Positions 1-7,817 of a stretch of DNA of 17,254 nt are shown here, in pieces. The stretch lies in NCBI GenBank assembly GCA_964350135.1, contig CAYGJN010000056.1:1-17254 (forward strand), in the 5' to 3' direction. Each line of letters starts with the position of its first letter. Position 1 is the first letter of the stretch. The notes below the pieces were generated by a model, which made no database searches, was not told the DNA's origin, and worked only from the letters and a program-made list of their open reading frames with translations. This DNA comes from CAYGJN01 sp964350135 (GTDB lineage Bacteria; Bdellovibrionota; Bacteriovoracia; Bacteriovoracales; Bacteriovoracaceae). Made by a program: the position numbers and the translations under genes.

Positions 1-2423
1 GCTTCGTACAACTCAGGGGTTTGCTTATCTAGTTTTTTAAGCAAAGCTATTTGATCTTCAAATTGTTTCTGCTGACCATTTTTATAATAATATTTTGCAA
101 TATCACCTAAGAGAAGTGGGTGCTCAGGAAAGTCTTCAAGTATTGACCGTAGATAACCAATCGCCACTTCTGCTCCATCCATTTCATAAAGTATCCCTGC
201 ATAAGTTGATCTATAACGAACACTTCCAGGTCTAATTTCTATCGCTCTATTAATTAAATTTTTTGCCTGCTTAAAATTATTTGCCTTACGGTAAATTTCT
301 GCCAGTAAAAAAAGTGACTCATCATTAAGTGGATCTTCACCAAGGCTTTTCTGGAGCCAGCTAACTGCTGCAAGATAGCTTTTTTGTTGTAGATAAAGCT
401 TTGCCAAGCTAAGGGCATACCTTTTCTTTTCATCAGGTTGCAATACTTTTAACTTTGCCAGTGCTTGTCTTGCTTTATTAATTTTAAATGAAGCAACATA
501 AGTATCTATTAAATCAAAACGTGGCCCCATATGATCAGGGTTCTTTTCAATAAATCGTTGCAACATATCGATGGAGTTTTTAAAATGCCCTCTTTCTCTT
601 TGAATTTCTGATAACTGACGTATGGCAGGATAATAATCGGCGGATTCATCAACTGCTATTATTGCATACTTAAGAGCTTCAGCAGAGTTGCCAGAGGCCT
701 GCTCAGATTTAGACTTTTCTAAATTTATCTTGGCTCTATTTTGTTTTATAAAGACCTTCGCTGCACTACCTTTTGAAAAACTATCGCCTGCTTCAGCTAA
801 TTGGTTTCTAAGGTTTGCATCTTCATTTAATTGTAAAGATTTGTAAAAATATGAAATTGCTTCTTTTTGATTTCCATTAATTGCTAGCAAGATACCTTTA
901 AACTTTAGCCACTGAGAATAGTAATAGACAGAACTATTGGCCTTAACAACTTCAATTCCTTTTACTATATCTTCAAGTATATCAAAACTTTCTTGCTGAA
1001 TTACAATTTCAGCATATTCTGTCAATAACTCTATTGACTCTGTGTATCTCTTACTCGCTGTTTTATAAATTTCTCGAGCTTTCTCTAAGTTTTGGAAAGC
1101 ATTATTATAATGTGCCAGTGCTAGATAAACGTTTATGTTTTTAATTTCACTGCTCTCCAGTTTCTCATATGCTTTCTTTGCATCATCAAAGCGACCATCG
1201 GCTATTAAACCTTTCAGATATAATGCAATAAGATCTGGTGTAGATTTTTTAGTAATTCTAATATATCTTTCAATTGTTATCAGCGATGATTTATATCTTT
1301 CAATTTCATAGAAAAACAAGGCCCTTCCATATATATAATTTATATTTTGTGGAATTCTTCTGCTGGCAATTTGAATAAGCTTCATTATATTTTGTCTAGC
1401 CTCAGACTTATTAATGGCATCCCTATATAATTCAGCATAAATCTTAATAATCTTTCCTAGGGTTTGCTTGTTATCAAAACTCTGCTCAAGGGATGCTTTA
1501 TACTTTTTTGATGCCTGTACTTTTGAAATATAATTATCTTTTGCATATAACTTATCACCTTCATCCTCTAACAACCTTGATTGCTTTTTATTTTCAACTT
1601 CGAATGGTAAAGGGTATTCAATATTCGGAGCCACTATTGCAACCGAATTTTCTTCCTTTTTTGTATCTACAATTTCAAATATCGCTAAGCCTGCTGCAAG
1701 AATTGCAACAAAAAGAAGTAATGGTTTCTTTTTAGTTTTTTTTGTACTTTCTTCCGTGATTTGTTTTTGAACTTTTTCAAGAGGGTCTAAATCAAGTTTT
1801 TCCTTTCTCTCTTGCTCCGCTATTTTATATTCATTAATAATATTTTCTTTTTCAACTCTTAAATCTAATACCTGGGTTTTATCTTCAAAGCTTACAACTT
1901 CTTTTTCAACTTCTTCCGTTAGAACCAGGGGAGGTTCTTCCAACTCACCTTTGTCACTGGGCCTACTTTGAGTTACTTCATCACTTTCGTCTTTTTCATC
2001 CAGAAAGGACTTAAGCTCTTTTCTATCCTCATCTGATAAAGGGCGAATTCTAGTTTTATCTAAGTTTGTTTCTTGAATATCTTTTTGAGTGCTATCAAGG
2101 CTGTCCGCTATATTTGTTCTTTTTCTACTTTTGGTTTCAAACTTGCTATCTAAATATTCTTGGTTTTTTAAGTCATCCTTATTTATTTTTTCTTGAATAT
2201 CGCGAATTGCTCTAAATACAGTCCCCTCGACCTCATCAACTTCTTCAACAAATGAAATTATTTCAGGAAAGCTTGTCGCCCTAAGCCAATCACCACCAGG
2301 AAAACTCTGGTATTCCTCATCCAAACTTAGCTTGTTAGAATTATAAAGACTCTTTATTTCTTCTAGGTGCAATGGTCCAATTATTCTGCCTGAATTTAAT
2401 TTTACTCGATAAGCTTTACCCAT
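1..2423 (-). CDS. GYF_2-like / single-TM / TPR-repeat protein (C-terminus outside window)
   Basis: The frame starts at an ATG directly preceded by an in-frame stop and stays open to the window edge, giving at least 807 residues. Residues 1-60 resemble a GYF_2 (DUF4339-type) module: a short strand, 'GP' at 16-17, 'W' at 46 and a 'FPEI' ending. Residues 61-230 are charged and probably disordered, with two DKT(R/Q) motifs at 122-125 and 181-184. A lysine cluster (228-233) precedes one hydrophobic helix at about 233-251, which suggests a cytoplasmic N-terminus. From about 280 onward the protein is made of helical pairs with TPR-like spacing (Ala/Gly at the crossings, frequent Y-A and A-Y pairs), predicted to face the periplasm. 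It starts 17 bases after the NuoN-like gene, so it is probably the last visible gene of the same operon. The ribosome site is weak. The function is unknown; a scaffold or assembly role is possible but is only an inference. Confidence 0.8.
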   Translation of the reverse strand, partial: MGKAYRVKLNSGRIIGPLHLEEIKSLYNSNKLSLDEEYQSFPGGDWLRATSFPEIISFVEEVDEVEGTVFRAIRDIQEKINKDDLKNQEYLDSKFETKSRKRTNIADSLDSTQKDIQETNLDKTRIRPLSDEDRKELKSFLDEKDESDEVTQSRPSDKGELEEPPLVLTEEVEKEVVSFEDKTQVLDLRVEKENIINEYKIAEQERKEKLDLDPLEKVQKQITEESTKKTKKKPLLLFVAILAAGLAIFEIVDTKKEENSVAIVAPNIEYPLPFEVENKKQSRLLEDEGDKLYAKDNYISKVQASKKYKASLEQSFDNKQTLGKIIKIYAELYRDAINKSEARQNIMKLIQIASRRIPQNINYIYGRALFFYEIERYKSSLITIERYIRITKKSTPDLIALYLKGLIADGRFDDAKKAYEKLESSEIKNINVYLALAHYNNAFQNLEKAREIYKTASKRYTESIELLTEYAEIVIQQESFDILEDIVKGIEVVKANSSVYYYSQWLKFKGILLAINGNQKEAISYFYKSLQLNEDANLRNQLAEAGDSFSKGSAAKVFIKQNRAKINLEKSKSEQASGNSAEALKYAIIAVDESADYYPAIRQLSEIQRERGHFKNSIDMLQRFIEKNPDHMGPRFDLIDTYVASFKINKARQALAKLKVLQPDEKKRYALSLAKLYLQQKSYLAAVSWLQKSLGEDPLNDESLFLLAEIYRKANNFKQAKNLINRAIEIRPGSVRYRSTYAGILYEMDGAEVAIGYLRSILEDFPEHPLLLGDIAKYYYKNGQQKQFEDQIALLKKLDKQTPELYE

Positions 2424-2440
2424 AATTAATTATAGCTCAT

Positions 2441-3718
2441 TTACCAAAAAAAATTAAAAATTATAGAAATAGTAATGAGTACTGATAGGGTTATTTTTTC
2501 ATTAATCTCAAGAGAAGCAGTCTTATTCATAGCTTCTTTATCACCTATTAAAGTTAGCTTTTGTATAACGACCCATATCGTAAGTGAGAATAAAATAATA
2601 TACAAAAGAAAGAAATATGGTGATCCATTATAGAATAACGTAAATACCTGATAACGAATTGAAAAGAGAAGACTAAAGGGTAGTCCAATACTCATGCCAA
2701 CGGGCAGATATTTTTTAAAAAATCTTGAAAGAATTGGGTTTTCCATATCCCATCTATCAAAGAAGATTAGAAGATAAGGAGCTGTACAAATTAAATTAAA
2801 ATAAAAAATAACCTCGAACCCAATGATCTCTTCATAATCAAATAAAAAAACAATCAGTACAACTGTGTTTAGAAGACAGATATTGCTGATCATATCACTA
2901 AAGCTTTTAGAATTTCTGGCACGGTTATAAATATAACCAGTGAGACAAATTATTAAAACTGTTAATAAATCTAAAATCTTTGTCTGTATTTCCGGAGAGG
3001 CATTAATAATAAGTGTCCTTGCAATATAGAGTGACACCGGAACACTTATTACTCTTTCTAAAATAATTTCTACAATAATTTCAGCAAGGTTTTTTTCATT
3101 TTTTTCATGTTTAAAAATATATTTAGGAGTTAACAGAAGTAAAAGTATTGCTGATAGAAAAAGTGATAATGCTATTGTATATAACTGCTCGTTAATTATT
3201 GATATATCTTTCAACTCTGTACCTGTTGTCGACAAACTCAATATTAAAAAAGCCATTGTTATTAAAGCTATTTTGAAAAATCTGATATAAATCATATCGG
3301 TAGACCCTCTATGACTTAGACTAGTACTAACTAAACCAACTAATAAAAAACAATTTATCAACCACGTGTAATGAAATAGATTATTAATACCTATTATTGA
3401 AAACCCAAGGACTAAATACATTGCACCCGTTAATAAAACTTTCCCATCCTTATTCTTAATTACTCTTGCAGCACACAAGGACATTAAGAAAAAAAGAACG
3501 GTTGCAATTGCAGGCCCTTTATAATTTTGAACTTGGTTAAATCCCTGCAACCACAGACTATCTTCACTCTTATTAATTAAAGCAAATAGGGATGATCCAA
3601 TTAGTATATTTATAAAATATATAACTCTTCGATCAATACGCTCATTCATGTTCATGCATGTAATAATTACAAATAGGAAAATTATTAAAAATAGCATGAT
3701 AAATTCAGAGAGAATCAT
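2441..3718 (-). CDS. NuoN-like diverged membrane protein (N')
   Basis: This 425-residue protein has about a dozen hydrophobic helices. By eye it aligns with NuoN of the same operon over most of its length. 'INNL' at 111-114 matches 'ANNL' of NuoN, and 'PFS' at 347-349 matches 'PFS' at 393-395. The C-terminal 80 residues then run almost in register to a final 'FFW' against NuoN 'IFW'. The proton-channel glutamate of NuoN (E139 here) falls on Asn122. NuoN Lys400 falls next to Arg355, and no HMWSPD-type motif is present. Its start overlaps the stop of the NuoM-like gene in an ATGA, with an AGAAGGG Shine-Dalgarno sequence upstream. It is probably a paralogue that has lost proton pumping. A general NuoL/M/N-superfamily assignment is firmer than the specific NuoN one, which also rests on gene order. 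Confidence 0.78.
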   Translation of the reverse strand: MILSEFIMLFLIIFLFVIITCMNMNERIDRRVIYFINILIGSSLFALINKSEDSLWLQGFNQVQNYKGPAIATVLFFLMSLCAARVIKNKDGKVLLTGAMYLVLGFSIIGINNLFHYTWLINCFLLVGLVSTSLSHRGSTDMIYIRFFKIALITMAFLILSLSTTGTELKDISIINEQLYTIALSLFLSAILLLLLTPKYIFKHEKNEKNLAEIIVEIILERVISVPVSLYIARTLIINASPEIQTKILDLLTVLIICLTGYIYNRARNSKSFSDMISNICLLNTVVLIVFLFDYEEIIGFEVIFYFNLICTAPYLLIFFDRWDMENPILSRFFKKYLPVGMSIGLPFSLLFSIRYQVFTLFYNGSPYFFLLYIILFSLTIWVVIQKLTLIGDKEAMNKTASLEINEKITLSVLITISIIFNFFW

Positions 3719-4848
3719 ATTGTTAATTCCCTTCTCGTTTTCTTAAGCAAGTTCCACTGCACACTTGTTATTAGAACTAAGTAAATCACCAACATTGGGA
3801 TTATATATACATCTAAGCCTAAACTTAGTTCTTTGAAAAAATAATACGATCCCGTATATGGCATAAATGAACAAAAATATATTATTATTACTTCTATAAA
3901 GTTTCTCATTTCCCCTAAATTTCTGTTAATTTTTTGTTTGAATATCAAGTAAATCAAATTAGCAAAAACCAAGTAGATCGAATAAAGCACAAATGCCCCT
4001 GAGGGACTTTCTATTGATACTAACAATAGGGCAATAAAACATATGGCCATGTGACTCGTAAAGGAAACTAGGTCTGTATATTTAGACTTTTTAAATACGA
4101 GACCAAAAAATAATATTATCACTGCTATTATGTTTAGAGGAAGAGAGCTACTAGTGAGTATTGATCGTATTGAGTCATCAAGTACAAAAATCACAGGAAC
4201 GATAAATCTTAACATTAGAAGAATTATAGTTTGAGAAATCTGCGTTTGGTTATTTAGTTTATCAAAAGACCTTGATTTTATAATTAATGAGAATGCTAAT
4301 GCTATTGATACTATTAAGCCTGAATCACTAAACTTCCCACTATTAATTGAAACAAGTGCAAATAAAATCATCCCTGTTGAAAATGCTGCTAGCTCTAAAG
4401 CATACTCTCCCTTTTCAGCTTTTTTCATAAAAAGACTTACTAAAAATAACAATTCTAAAAACACACATATTTGAAAAATGCCACTGCTATATGTGAAGAT
4501 ATTAAAAAGTCCAATATACAAATAAAAGCTACTAAGGTTTTTTTTCACATCTTCAAAAAATACACCAATAAGCAACAGGACACTTATAAATATTCTAATT
4601 ATCCAATACTCTTGATTATTGCTAATTATAATTGCTTCTAGATTGCTGAATTTTATTGAAAAAAGATTCTCTGCTGACGCTTCAGTCATTTTTATCAAAA
4701 CAAGATTTATTATTATAAAAAGAAAAGCTGATATAATATTTAACGATTTAAGATTCCTCTGGTTTACACCTACTGCCCCAATTGAATTCAAAAGACAAAC
4801 GGCGAAGGGAAATGATATCTGAAGTATTGATATATAATCATGTACCAT
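3715..4848 (-). CDS. NuoM-like diverged membrane protein (M')
   Basis: This is a 377-residue polytopic protein. The start chosen is the ATG at 4848, 2 bases after the stop of the preceding gene and 6 bases after a strong GGAAGGA. The ATG 27 bases upstream has no ribosome site. It aligns visibly with NuoM: 'VFLELLFL' around Glu132 corresponds to the NuoM 'VFWEVMLL' helix, so the channel glutamate (NuoM E141) is kept. 'EYA' at 148-150 matches NuoM 160-162. 'SHM' at 265-267, followed by 'GA' at 284-285, matches 'SHM' at 321-323 and 'GA' at 340-341 of NuoM. A C-terminal S-P-G-E string resembles the NuoM 'SLGLPGLSGFISE' segment. The KVPxFPFHTWLPHAH region and its lysines are absent. It belongs to the same coupled cluster as the other copies; its role is unknown. 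Confidence 0.8.
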   Translation of the reverse strand: MVHDYISILQISFPFAVCLLNSIGAVGVNQRNLKSLNIISAFLFIIINLVLIKMTEASAENLFSIKFSNLEAIIISNNQEYWIIRIFISVLLLIGVFFEDVKKNLSSFYLYIGLFNIFTYSSGIFQICVFLELLFLVSLFMKKAEKGEYALELAAFSTGMILFALVSINSGKFSDSGLIVSIALAFSLIIKSRSFDKLNNQTQISQTIILLMLRFIVPVIFVLDDSIRSILTSSSLPLNIIAVIILFFGLVFKKSKYTDLVSFTSHMAICFIALLLVSIESPSGAFVLYSIYLVFANLIYLIFKQKINRNLGEMRNFIEVIIIYFCSFMPYTGSYYFFKELSLGLDVYIIPMLVIYLVLITSVQWNLLKKTRRELTI

Positions 4849-4850
4849 TA

Positions 4851-6293
4851 TCAATCCTTCCACACTGTAAACCATGTTATTGAAAGCAACACAAGGGTTG
4901 TTATTGCAACTATATGGTATCTATTGTCTGTACGTATTTGAGATCTTTTCTCAAAAGAAGTCATTCCTCTAAATAGTATGAACATCACCAAGGATAAAGC
5001 TTTTCTCACCAATAAGGAAAAATCATTAAAAACATTTTGAGCGAGGTGAATAAAAGAGACAAAAATACTCCCGATCACCAATGGGGGAAAAGTATTCTTT
5101 TGCTCTATTTTAAAGTTTTTTCTTACCTCCTTAGAAAAAGTCCATGATATTAAAAATAAAATTATCAATGCAAAGATAATAATAACTCCATTTTTCCAAT
5201 CCATAGTCCTACTATCACTTGGCCAGTTACCAAACTGAACAACTGCATAGATCGTTAAACCTTGTGCAATTAAAAAATAATTTATCTTTGCCTTTTTATT
5301 TTCCTTACTTGATTGTTCTATAATTTCGAAAACATTAACTAGAAAAATTTTTCCAGCTGTCAGGATAAAGCATATAAAAATAATAATACTCCAGGATCTT
5401 GAAAATAAATTTGTCGATATGCTTTGTATGCCCAACAGACTATTCTCAAAAGATAGAGCTAGCATTGGCAAAAGAGTTGCTGCCAAGACTACTCCTACTT
5501 CTTCTCTTCCTTTAAAATTGCTATGAGTATTTGTAACTAGAATTACCACCAATATACACAAAGTTCCTCTGGCAATCTCGGGATCAGATATAAGGCATAT
5601 CGAAAGAAAAACAAGAGCAATATTTTTCAAGGTTCTATTTTGAGATGTCTGTCCTAAAGACTTTAAAGTAAACCATGTTGAAATTATAAGAGATAAAACA
5701 ATGGGGGCGATCAATAATTCATTATTAATACTTACTTCTTCATAGAATTGACTTGCTATAATAATCCATGAAACCAACTCTCTTTTAAGATTAGGGCCAT
5801 TATACTCATCCTCGTCTAAACAAGTGATGAATGCTAAAAATGTAAAGATTAGCATAATAATTAAAGAGAGATTACTACCACTACCTTGCTCAAGGATTTT
5901 GTAAATAATTAAACTCGAAACTAAAATTAGCCTTGATGCAGAGTTTTTGGTTCCACTTAAAAATATATTATACCCTAATCCTAGAATTGCCATTTCGAGA
6001 CAAGGATTTAAAATTAAAAATGAGACAAGACATATATCAATTATCTTTAGATAGTTTTTTTCATTATTTTTAGACAATAATGAAAGGGATCCCCATACTA
6101 ACATTATTGTAAATGACAAACCTGTAGGCTTTGTATTTTGAAAACTAAGCAGTGGTATATCTAGAATCAGATCACCGAAAAGAATAAGACCAATCATCAG
6201 TAGATAAAAATACTTGGAAAGGTTGAGCACTTTATATTTAGCCTCAACTATAAGCGCGCTAATAAAGGTTAATGCATAAACAATTATAATCAT
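4851..6293 (-). CDS. NuoL-like diverged membrane protein (L')
   Basis: This is a 480-residue protein with more than a dozen hydrophobic segments. It is the largest of the second set, as NuoL is of the first. Similarity to NuoL is weak but runs in parallel. 'TLLPMLALSFENSLLG' near 273-288 sits where NuoL has 'TLAISGVPFFSGFVSK'. The C-terminus (about 424-478) has an amphipathic stretch followed by a last transmembrane helix, like the end of NuoL. The FWE glutamate and the LPDAM/HAATMV motifs of NuoL are not recognisable, and most of the long NuoL C-terminal part is missing. The start overlaps the preceding stop in ATGA, with an AGAGGA ribosome site upstream. The NuoL assignment depends mainly on position and size; some other NuoL/M/N-family origin cannot be excluded. 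Confidence 0.65.
   Translation of the reverse strand: MIIIVYALTFISALIVEAKYKVLNLSKYFYLLMIGLILFGDLILDIPLLSFQNTKPTGLSFTIMLVWGSLSLLSKNNEKNYLKIIDICLVSFLILNPCLEMAILGLGYNIFLSGTKNSASRLILVSSLIIYKILEQGSGSNLSLIIMLIFTFLAFITCLDEDEYNGPNLKRELVSWIIIASQFYEEVSINNELLIAPIVLSLIISTWFTLKSLGQTSQNRTLKNIALVFLSICLISDPEIARGTLCILVVILVTNTHSNFKGREEVGVVLAATLLPMLALSFENSLLGIQSISTNLFSRSWSIIIFICFILTAGKIFLVNVFEIIEQSSKENKKAKINYFLIAQGLTIYAVVQFGNWPSDSRTMDWKNGVIIIFALIILFLISWTFSKEVRKNFKIEQKNTFPPLVIGSIFVSFIHLAQNVFNDFSLLVRKALSLVMFILFRGMTSFEKRSQIRTDNRYHIVAITTLVLLSITWFTVWKD
4855..4861 (-). promoter_or_regulatory. Ribosome binding site deciding the NuoM-like start
   Basis: GGAAGGA on the minus strand lies inside the end of the NuoL-like gene, 6 bases before the ATG at 4848. 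No such site precedes the upstream ATG at 4875, so the 377-residue form is preferred. Confidence 0.7.
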
Positions 6294-6544
6294 GCCCTAT
6301 TCATCCTCTTGCAGAGTATAAAGGCAATTATAAGGGCCAAGTATAAAGTTAAAGCAAACAAAATTGTTTCTATTTGCCCATAGCTCCAATTATGCTCTAT
6401 TTTTCTTACAAGAAAAATTCCAGTTGTGCAGGCATTAATTGAGAGTGCTAAGCCTAATATCTTCTTAAAAGGCTTTTTTCTTAAGATAGACACCAGTATT
6501 CCAATAAAAAAATTCATTACTATTGCGATTAGAAGAAACTTCAT
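6290..6544 (-). CDS. NuoK-like diverged small membrane protein (K')
   Basis: This 84-residue, three-helix protein gives the clearest proof of relationship. Residues 5-43 align without gaps to NuoK 7-45 with about 15 identities in 39, including 'LG' then 'NAC' and a shared 'RK' between helices 1 and 2. Helix 3 begins with 'GQI' where NuoK has 'GHI'. The two conserved membrane glutamates of NuoK (E35 and E72, equivalent to E36 and E72 in E. coli), required for proton translocation, are Ala33 and Ala70 here. The protein therefore keeps the fold but not the chemistry. The start is coupled through ATGA to the NuoJ-like gene, with an AAGGAG ribosome site. MrpC, a NuoK relative, was considered, but gene order and the NAC region favour NuoK. 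Confidence 0.85.
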   Translation of the reverse strand: MKFLLIAIVMNFFIGILVSILRKKPFKKILGLALSINACTTGIFLVRKIEHNWSYGQIETILFALTLYLALIIAFILCKRMNRA

Positions 6545-7014
6545 TTTTCTTGCTCTCCTTCATCGACTTTAGAAAGTATATAAAAACATAATGTTATGAA
6601 TATAATAAGCATAGAAAATATCATTCCAAGATCACTTTTTATCAATTGATCTGATTTGCTTGTTATTTCATCTAACACTTCTAGACTTTTGAATATTAGT
6701 ATCAGGCCTTGCCCTATAAGAAATAGCACTATTATAATTGCTGCTAAATCTATTATGCCATCATCACGTGACTTCATTGTATCACTCTCACGTGCAATAA
6801 CTCTTGCAACTATATATATTAACCCTATTGCTGATATTGAAACAAGAAACTCAATAAACTGACTTGTAAATAATAAAAAACAAGACATCAACACACTAAG
6901 CTGTACGAATCGACTAACAACTTTATTGTTATCTTTTGTTAAAATGAAATCTATTAACAAAAAAATTTGCAATATAAAAGATAGTAAATATATCAAATCT
7001 TGATTAAAGCTCAT
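6541..7014 (-). CDS. NuoJ-like diverged membrane protein (J')
   Basis: The start is taken at the ATG at 7014, giving 157 residues and an ATGA overlap with the NuoH-like stop, as at the next two junctions. An ATG 30 bases upstream is possible but would overlap that gene by 34 bases. The protein has five hydrophobic helices, as in NuoJ. 'TK' after helix 1 (26-27) matches NuoJ 25-26. 'SQF' (51-53) matches 'ADF' (51-53). The following helix keeps 'IG' (63-64) where NuoJ has 'YVGGV', so the conserved tyrosine (to Ala62) and the second glycine of this pi-bulge helix are lost. The last helix ends in a charged tail. It is probably a structural counterpart of NuoJ in a second membrane complex. Confidence 0.72.
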   Translation of the reverse strand: MSFNQDLIYLLSFILQIFLLIDFILTKDNNKVVSRFVQLSVLMSCFLLFTSQFIEFLVSISAIGLIYIVARVIARESDTMKSRDDGIIDLAAIIIVLFLIGQGLILIFKSLEVLDEITSKSDQLIKSDLGMIFSMLIIFITLCFYILSKVDEGEQEK

Positions 7015-7817
7015 AAAAATATGCTCAGCATAGAGATAATGCATCCTACTATTAGATACTGCGAAGAGAGCCTTATTGTTCCTTTTTCATTTGGCTCTAC
7101 AGTTATTTTTTTTATATTCCTAAATACTTCATTTAATAATATCGCAATCAATAAAGAGAATATTAAAATACTACTCCCTTTCACTATACTGTTTTCGATA
7201 GTTATATTTTTGTTTAGTATTAGCAATAAGCCTACAAAGCATATTATTTGACTGTTAAAGTAAATTTTTTCAAATACTTTTGCTTCCTGCCTTAACTTCC
7301 TTTTACCAATTTCAGTTAAGCCTGCTGAATCTTTCTGCATTATCAAACTTGCTTTATTTGTGAAAATCAGCAGCATTACGATCCCAAAAATTATGCTACT
7401 AATCATCATATTGCTAAAAACTTCTATCGTATAAATTAAAAACACAAATAATAAATCATAAAGAATAATCATTATTTTTGACTGGTAATTTTTGTCATAA
7501 AATATTGAAAGTGAGCCTTCGCCTCTTGCCATCATTGAAATTATTGGAAATCCAATAAACAATGTAGACATCTTTACTTGTAGATTATTCTCATCTTGCA
7601 GGATTAAAATTAATACTAAATACGACAATGGTAGCAAGGCTGACATTACAAGAAGGCTATCAAACAATAGGCCTTCCTTTGTCCTTAAGTTTTTAGTCAA
7701 GAAGTTTTCTTTTATATAACTTGTTAATGATTGTTCAGAACTTCTTTTTACGAATATTCTATCTATGAAAAAATGAATCAATACACTTATAAAAATTGAT
7801 AAAAATATATTATTCAT
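7011..7817 (-). CDS. NuoH-like diverged membrane protein (H')
   Basis: This is a 268-residue polytopic protein, about 116 residues shorter than NuoH. The visible correspondence is the 'KNLRTK' region (42-47) against NuoH 'KEDIRPK', followed by a matching long helix, and a C-terminal 'W/S-x-YL' helix. The cytoplasmic loop between helices near 158-185 is charged and lies where NuoH has the glutamate-rich quinone loop. The NuoH hallmarks AERK, GPNRVGP, MRGASQ and EANRAPFDLPE are all missing, so it cannot form the usual quinone channel. It overlaps the preceding gene by 8 bases and has an AAGGA ribosome site. The NuoH identity is inferred mainly from gene order, size rank and partial alignment. 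Confidence 0.62.
   Translation of the reverse strand: MNNIFLSIFISVLIHFFIDRIFVKRSSEQSLTSYIKENFLTKNLRTKEGLLFDSLLVMSALLPLSYLVLILILQDENNLQVKMSTLFIGFPIISMMARGEGSLSIFYDKNYQSKIMIILYDLLFVFLIYTIEVFSNMMISSIIFGIVMLLIFTNKASLIMQKDSAGLTEIGKRKLRQEAKVFEKIYFNSQIICFVGLLLILNKNITIENSIVKGSSILIFSLLIAILLNEVFRNIKKITVEPNEKGTIRLSSQYLIVGCIISMLSIFL

Noticed and set aside
1493..1735. 80-codon plus-strand open frame
   Set aside because: It is antisense to the long TPR-protein frame, which continues uninterrupted through it.
6656..7251. Plus-strand open frames of 68 and 83 codons
   Set aside because: They are antisense to the NuoJ- and NuoH-like genes and arise from their Ile/Asn-rich codons; no independent support.
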